Below, in pieces: positions 5,769 through 5,877 of a DNA stretch of 5,877 bases. Under the pieces are notes generated by a model that searched no databases, was not told where the DNA came from, and was given only the letters and a program-made list of their open reading frames with translations. Source of the DNA: Candidatus Latescibacterota bacterium (GTDB taxonomy: Bacteria; JAAXHH01); contig JAJECR010000381.1 in the NCBI GenBank assembly GCA_022821935.1, positions 1 to 5,877 of the forward strand, written 5' to 3'. Every line of letters begins with the position of its first letter. Within the stretch, counting starts at the first letter, position 1. The position numbers and the translations under genes are program-made.

Positions 5769-5877
5769 GTGTGTTTGCTCGTAACCCCACCTGCGTATTG
5801 CGGCCCCGCCCTAGCGAGCTGTCGGTCAGGGGTCCCCGGGTTGGTAAGTCCCGCCCGGCGTGTTCGGTCAAGGTCAT
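5765..5877 (-). CDS. C-terminal end of the upstream gene (partial; possibly small terminase subunit)
   Basis: On the minus strand one frame is open from the window edge and ends in TGA at 5767-5765, exactly overlapping the TerL start as ATGA. This is the same coupling seen at the next two junctions. The visible 36 residues begin DLDRTRRAGLTNPGTPDR and end GGVTSKHT; they are basic and Pro/Gly-rich, like a disordered tail. A small terminase subunit is the usual gene directly before TerL, but nothing in this tail identifies it, so that label is positional. A competing frame that opens with ATG at the window edge runs about 110 nt into TerL and is judged a shadow. Confidence 0.55.
   Translation of the reverse strand, partial: DLDRTRRAGLTNPGTPDRQLARAGPQYAGGVTSKHT

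Noticed and set aside
5656..5877. Minus-strand frame starting with ATG at the right edge and running into TerL
   Set aside because: It overlaps about 110 nt of the TerL coding sequence in another frame, and the alternative frame ending at 5765 has the ATGA overlap that matches the next two gene junctions.

Overview
The window is a compact head-morphogenesis and DNA-packaging module of a tailed-phage-type (HK97-like) element. It is read almost entirely from the minus strand, from right to left. In transcription order it holds: the C-terminal end of an unidentified gene (possibly the small terminase subunit), the large terminase subunit (TerL), a small HNH endonuclease, an HK97-fold major capsid protein, a prohead protease, a gp6-like head-tail connector, a head-tail adaptor/closure protein, a portal protein, and a small basic zinc-ribbon protein of unknown function. 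Every junction is an overlap or a gap of at most 9 nt. Three are ATGA overlaps and one is a TGATG overlap, so this looks like one translationally coupled operon whose promoter lies beyond the right edge.

The operon is GC-rich and its antisense strand carries many long spurious frames, as expected for a high-GC bacterium or its phage. I cannot name the host. The left ~90 bases are different: about 36% GC by my count, with a plus-strand reading frame that ends at base 66 and looks like the tail of a convergent gene. This may be the edge of the structural module or of the element.

The genes would act together as follows. The capsid protein and protease build and mature the prohead, and the portal forms the DNA entry vertex. 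TerL, with the HNH protein and a small subunit, cuts and pumps DNA. The connector and adaptor close the filled head and offer the surface for tail attachment. No tail gene is visible.

Two things stand out. The order is not the classical TerL-portal-protease-capsid order; capsid, protease, connector, adaptor and portal follow TerL and HNH. The module also seems to end right after the portal. Capsid, protease, connector, adaptor, portal plus HNH and terminase without tails is, as I recall, the content and order described for capsid-forming phage-inducible chromosomal islands (cf-PICIs), satellites that make their own heads and take helper-phage tails. The window is too short to prove this, but it is the most interesting reading.
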